From Stieleria mannarensis (GTDB lineage: Bacteria > Planctomycetota > Planctomycetia > Pirellulales > Pirellulaceae), in the NCBI RefSeq assembly GCF_014154935.1, contig NZ_JACEHH010000024.1:1-64000 (forward strand): a stretch of 64,000 bases of DNA, given 5' to 3'. Below are positions 62,262 to 64,000 of the stretch, piece after piece. Each line of letters starts with the position of its first letter. Within the stretch, counting starts at the first letter, position 1. Under the pieces are notes generated by a model. That model worked only from the letters and a program-made list of their open reading frames with translations, made no database searches and had not been told where the DNA came from. The position numbers and the translations under genes were made by a program.

Positions 62262-63788
62262 ATGAAACCCAGAAACCGACCCTCGATTGCGCTGCTTCTG
62301 ATCAGCATCCTCGTCACTCCACTGGGCATCGCGTCCACCGCGATTGCCGAACGACTGCCGCCCGAAAAACTCGCATCGTCTCAACTGCACGTCATCGGCA
62401 TCTATTCGCCGGAGGATCACAGCACCGATGACCGCGTGTTCGTCACCGTGCAACCGACGGGACAACCGATCGTTTTGGTCTTGACCGGCTATTTCGGCGC
62501 GCAGTGGAACCTGGACATCTCACCCCAGGCCGACGTTCGTCAGGTCATCGTCGCGGGTTATTTCGAACACAGTGTGGTTGGCGTCCCAGAGACCGTCCCG
62601 ACGGAGATGATCACCTATTTCCCCGCGGCGGACAAAACCCGCAAAGATTACTTCTGGGCTTACGCGTGGCATACCCAAAATGGCCGCGAGCTACGGGCGC
62701 GGCTGAAAGAACTGACCGGGCTGGACATCACCACCTTTCAAGGCAAGTACGACGGCAAGCGGTTTGTCGTGGACGGAAAGAACGGCAGGGTCGCTGATTT
62801 TCTGGACAAGACCGAAAACGAGCCAGTGGCCCGGCCGCCGAAAAACACCAACCGACTCGAAGACCGACTGCGGGAACACGGGATGGCCGCAAAGCAAGAA
62901 CTGTCGCAGTTGTCCAGTCATTTCGGATACGACCATCCGGCTCTCAAGCAACTCCAGGAAAACGTGGAACTGATCGACAACCAACTCAGACGCATGGGGG
63001 CCGCTCCGCTGGCGGCAGCGCCGGACCAAACGACGGCCCCGGAGACGACCACTCTGTCGACGGAATCTGACGAACGCAGCGTGATCGAAGCATTGGTTCG
63101 GCAATCATTCCAATTGCAGATGCAACTGCAACTGGCCCGTGTGGAAAAAGCCGAAGCCGATCTGCAACGCATCAAGCACCAATTGAAACAACGTCAAGCT
63201 GCGGCCGAACAGATCATCGCCGCTCGCGTGGAAGCCTTGGCGAAAAAAGATGCGACCGCTCCGGATCACGAATCACAAGTCTCGGCGTCGGTTCACGTCA
63301 GCGAAGGTTGGCAGGCGTGGCGAACGCACAAGACCGGCGACGCCTTGAAAAGCTTCCTGAAGGCCTTGGCGATGGAACCGGAAAACGAAGTGGCATTGAA
63401 CGGGTTGGGTTGGACCTACGTGCATCTGGGCGAGTACGAAAAAGCGATTGCACAATTCGAGAAGATCGACAGCGACTCGCCGGTTCAGGGCGCCGCGCTC
63501 AACGGGATCGGCCAAAGCCTGCTGGCGATGGGAAAGTTGGACGAAGCAGAAACGATCTTGCTCGACGCGACCGAGAAAACGATCGCCAAAGAAGGTGAAG
63601 CGAGCGCCGCCCGGATGGGGCTGGCCGCTTGGTACGGGTTGGTCCGCGTCTATCTGCAACAGCAGGACTACGATCAAGCCAAACAGTGGAGCAAACGTTA
63701 CCTCAAGCACAAACCCGATGACAACATCATGAAGGAGATGTTCGAGCAAGCTGAAGCGGAAACGGGCACGACGTCAGCTGAAGAATGA
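62262..63788 (+). CDS. Secreted protein with coiled coil and TPR repeats
   Basis: The 508-residue protein has a signal peptide at about 1-29 (cleavage near AIAE). An N-terminal beta-rich domain of unrecognised family spans about 35-190 (VFVTVQPTGQPIVLVLTGYFGAQWNLDI). A coiled-coil stretch at about 285-330 (LARVEKAEADLQRIKHQLKQRQ) precedes three to four TPR units at about 345-490 (AWRTHKTGDALKSFLKALAMEPENEVALNGLGWTYVHLGEYEKA type). It is the third gene of the sigma/kinase operon. It may be the envelope-side sensor or effector that acts with the kinase tail. I find no catalytic motif. Confidence 0.8.
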   Translation: MKPRNRPSIALLLISILVTPLGIASTAIAERLPPEKLASSQLHVIGIYSPEDHSTDDRVFVTVQPTGQPIVLVLTGYFGAQWNLDISPQADVRQVIVAGYFEHSVVGVPETVPTEMITYFPAADKTRKDYFWAYAWHTQNGRELRARLKELTGLDITTFQGKYDGKRFVVDGKNGRVADFLDKTENEPVARPPKNTNRLEDRLREHGMAAKQELSQLSSHFGYDHPALKQLQENVELIDNQLRRMGAAPLAAAPDQTTAPETTTLSTESDERSVIEALVRQSFQLQMQLQLARVEKAEADLQRIKHQLKQRQAAAEQIIAARVEALAKKDATAPDHESQVSASVHVSEGWQAWRTHKTGDALKSFLKALAMEPENEVALNGLGWTYVHLGEYEKAIAQFEKIDSDSPVQGAALNGIGQSLLAMGKLDEAETILLDATEKTIAKEGEASAARMGLAAWYGLVRVYLQQQDYDQAKQWSKRYLKHKPDDNIMKEMFEQAEAETGTTSAEE

Positions 63789-64000
63789 GCCGGGAAGAAT
63801 CCATTCACGTATTCCTCGCCGGGAGCCTCAAACCGCGTGGGCTTATTTGATTCCCGCCTGAACTCCATCCCGAACGCACGACGTCAGGAAGTAAACGGCT
63901 CGCCAGGGAGGGCGAACAGCGTCCGCGTTCGACCGACACGCCCTGCGGGATTCCCCTCAAAGCGCCATCGATCCGTTGCCACTCGACCGGCGGCGACCAA
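63789..64000. other. Right edge, no gene recognised
   Basis: The last 212 bases hold no credible open frame. The window stops before any downstream gene of the operon could be judged. Confidence 0.5.

Noticed and set aside
1-64000. tRNA, rRNA, prophage or insertion-sequence genes
   Set aside because: I looked for transposase or integrase motifs, T-loop/acceptor patterns and ribosomal RNA segments on both strands and recognised none. A tool-based scan would be needed to exclude small RNAs.

Overview
This window looks like a chromosomal segment of a Planctomycetota bacterium, most likely a marine Pirellulaceae relative (Rhodopirellula, Stieleria or Rubripirellula type). The pointers are: a paired cytochrome-c/DUF1549/DUF1553 and DUF1501 gene set, a DUF1559 prepilin-like protein, a DUF1080 lipoprotein, a secreted sulfatase, two ECF sigma factor plus Ser/Thr kinase modules, a large sigma factor with a long N-terminal extension, GC-rich coding sequence, and long intergenic stretches full of small palindromes. 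I found no phage genes, transposases, tRNA or rRNA genes. The placement is inferred from gene content and has not been tested phylogenetically.

Layout. 0-5 kb: a small hypothetical gene and a giant AsmA/TamB-like membrane-anchored protein. 5-14 kb: selO, a 10-unit 37-bp hairpin array, then a compact peptide ABC importer operon (substrate-binding protein, two permeases, two ATPases) and a DUF1080 lipoprotein. 14.7-16 kb: a long non-coding stretch with clustered palindromes. 16-23 kb: a surface/pilus-like cluster with a DUF1559 prepilin, a DUF1573 protein, a zinc-ribbon/PilM fusion and an overlapping DUF1559-type lipoprotein. 23-30 kb, minus strand: a TPR GT-C glycosyltransferase-like protein, cydB-cydA and pgi. 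30-34 kb: the DUF1549/1553 and DUF1501 pair. 34-38 kb: rplU coupled to a membrane Ser/Thr kinase, a QueD-like gene and an HtrA/DegP protease. 38-43 kb: glgC, a POT transporter and the large sigma factor. 44-48 kb: two hypothetical exported proteins and a sulfatase. 48-53 kb, minus strand: a histidine kinase next to a REC-GGDEF-EAL regulator. 53-64 kb: two ECF/kinase modules (one kinase carries a TAXI-like extracytoplasmic domain, the other an anti-sigma-type zinc finger), a thioredoxin lipoprotein, and a VWA protein with a partner membrane protein.

Themes. Signal transduction dominates: four one- or two-gene signalling modules and three Ser/Thr kinases. The most interesting non-coding content is a set of REP-like hairpins in two classes. 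Both have a GTAG foot, an 8-bp stem with one G.T pair, and a GCCA(A) loop. Their stems change in a compensatory way between copies, which is what selection for structure would give. One class is also amplified head-to-tail ten times before the peptide importer. A third repeat class, with three successive hairpins, follows glgC and the POT transporter gene. No REP-associated transposase lies in the window. The best candidates for undescribed protein systems are the kinase/TAXI receptor, the rplU-coupled kinase, the zinc-ribbon/PilM fusion cluster and the extended sigma factor that lacks region 3.
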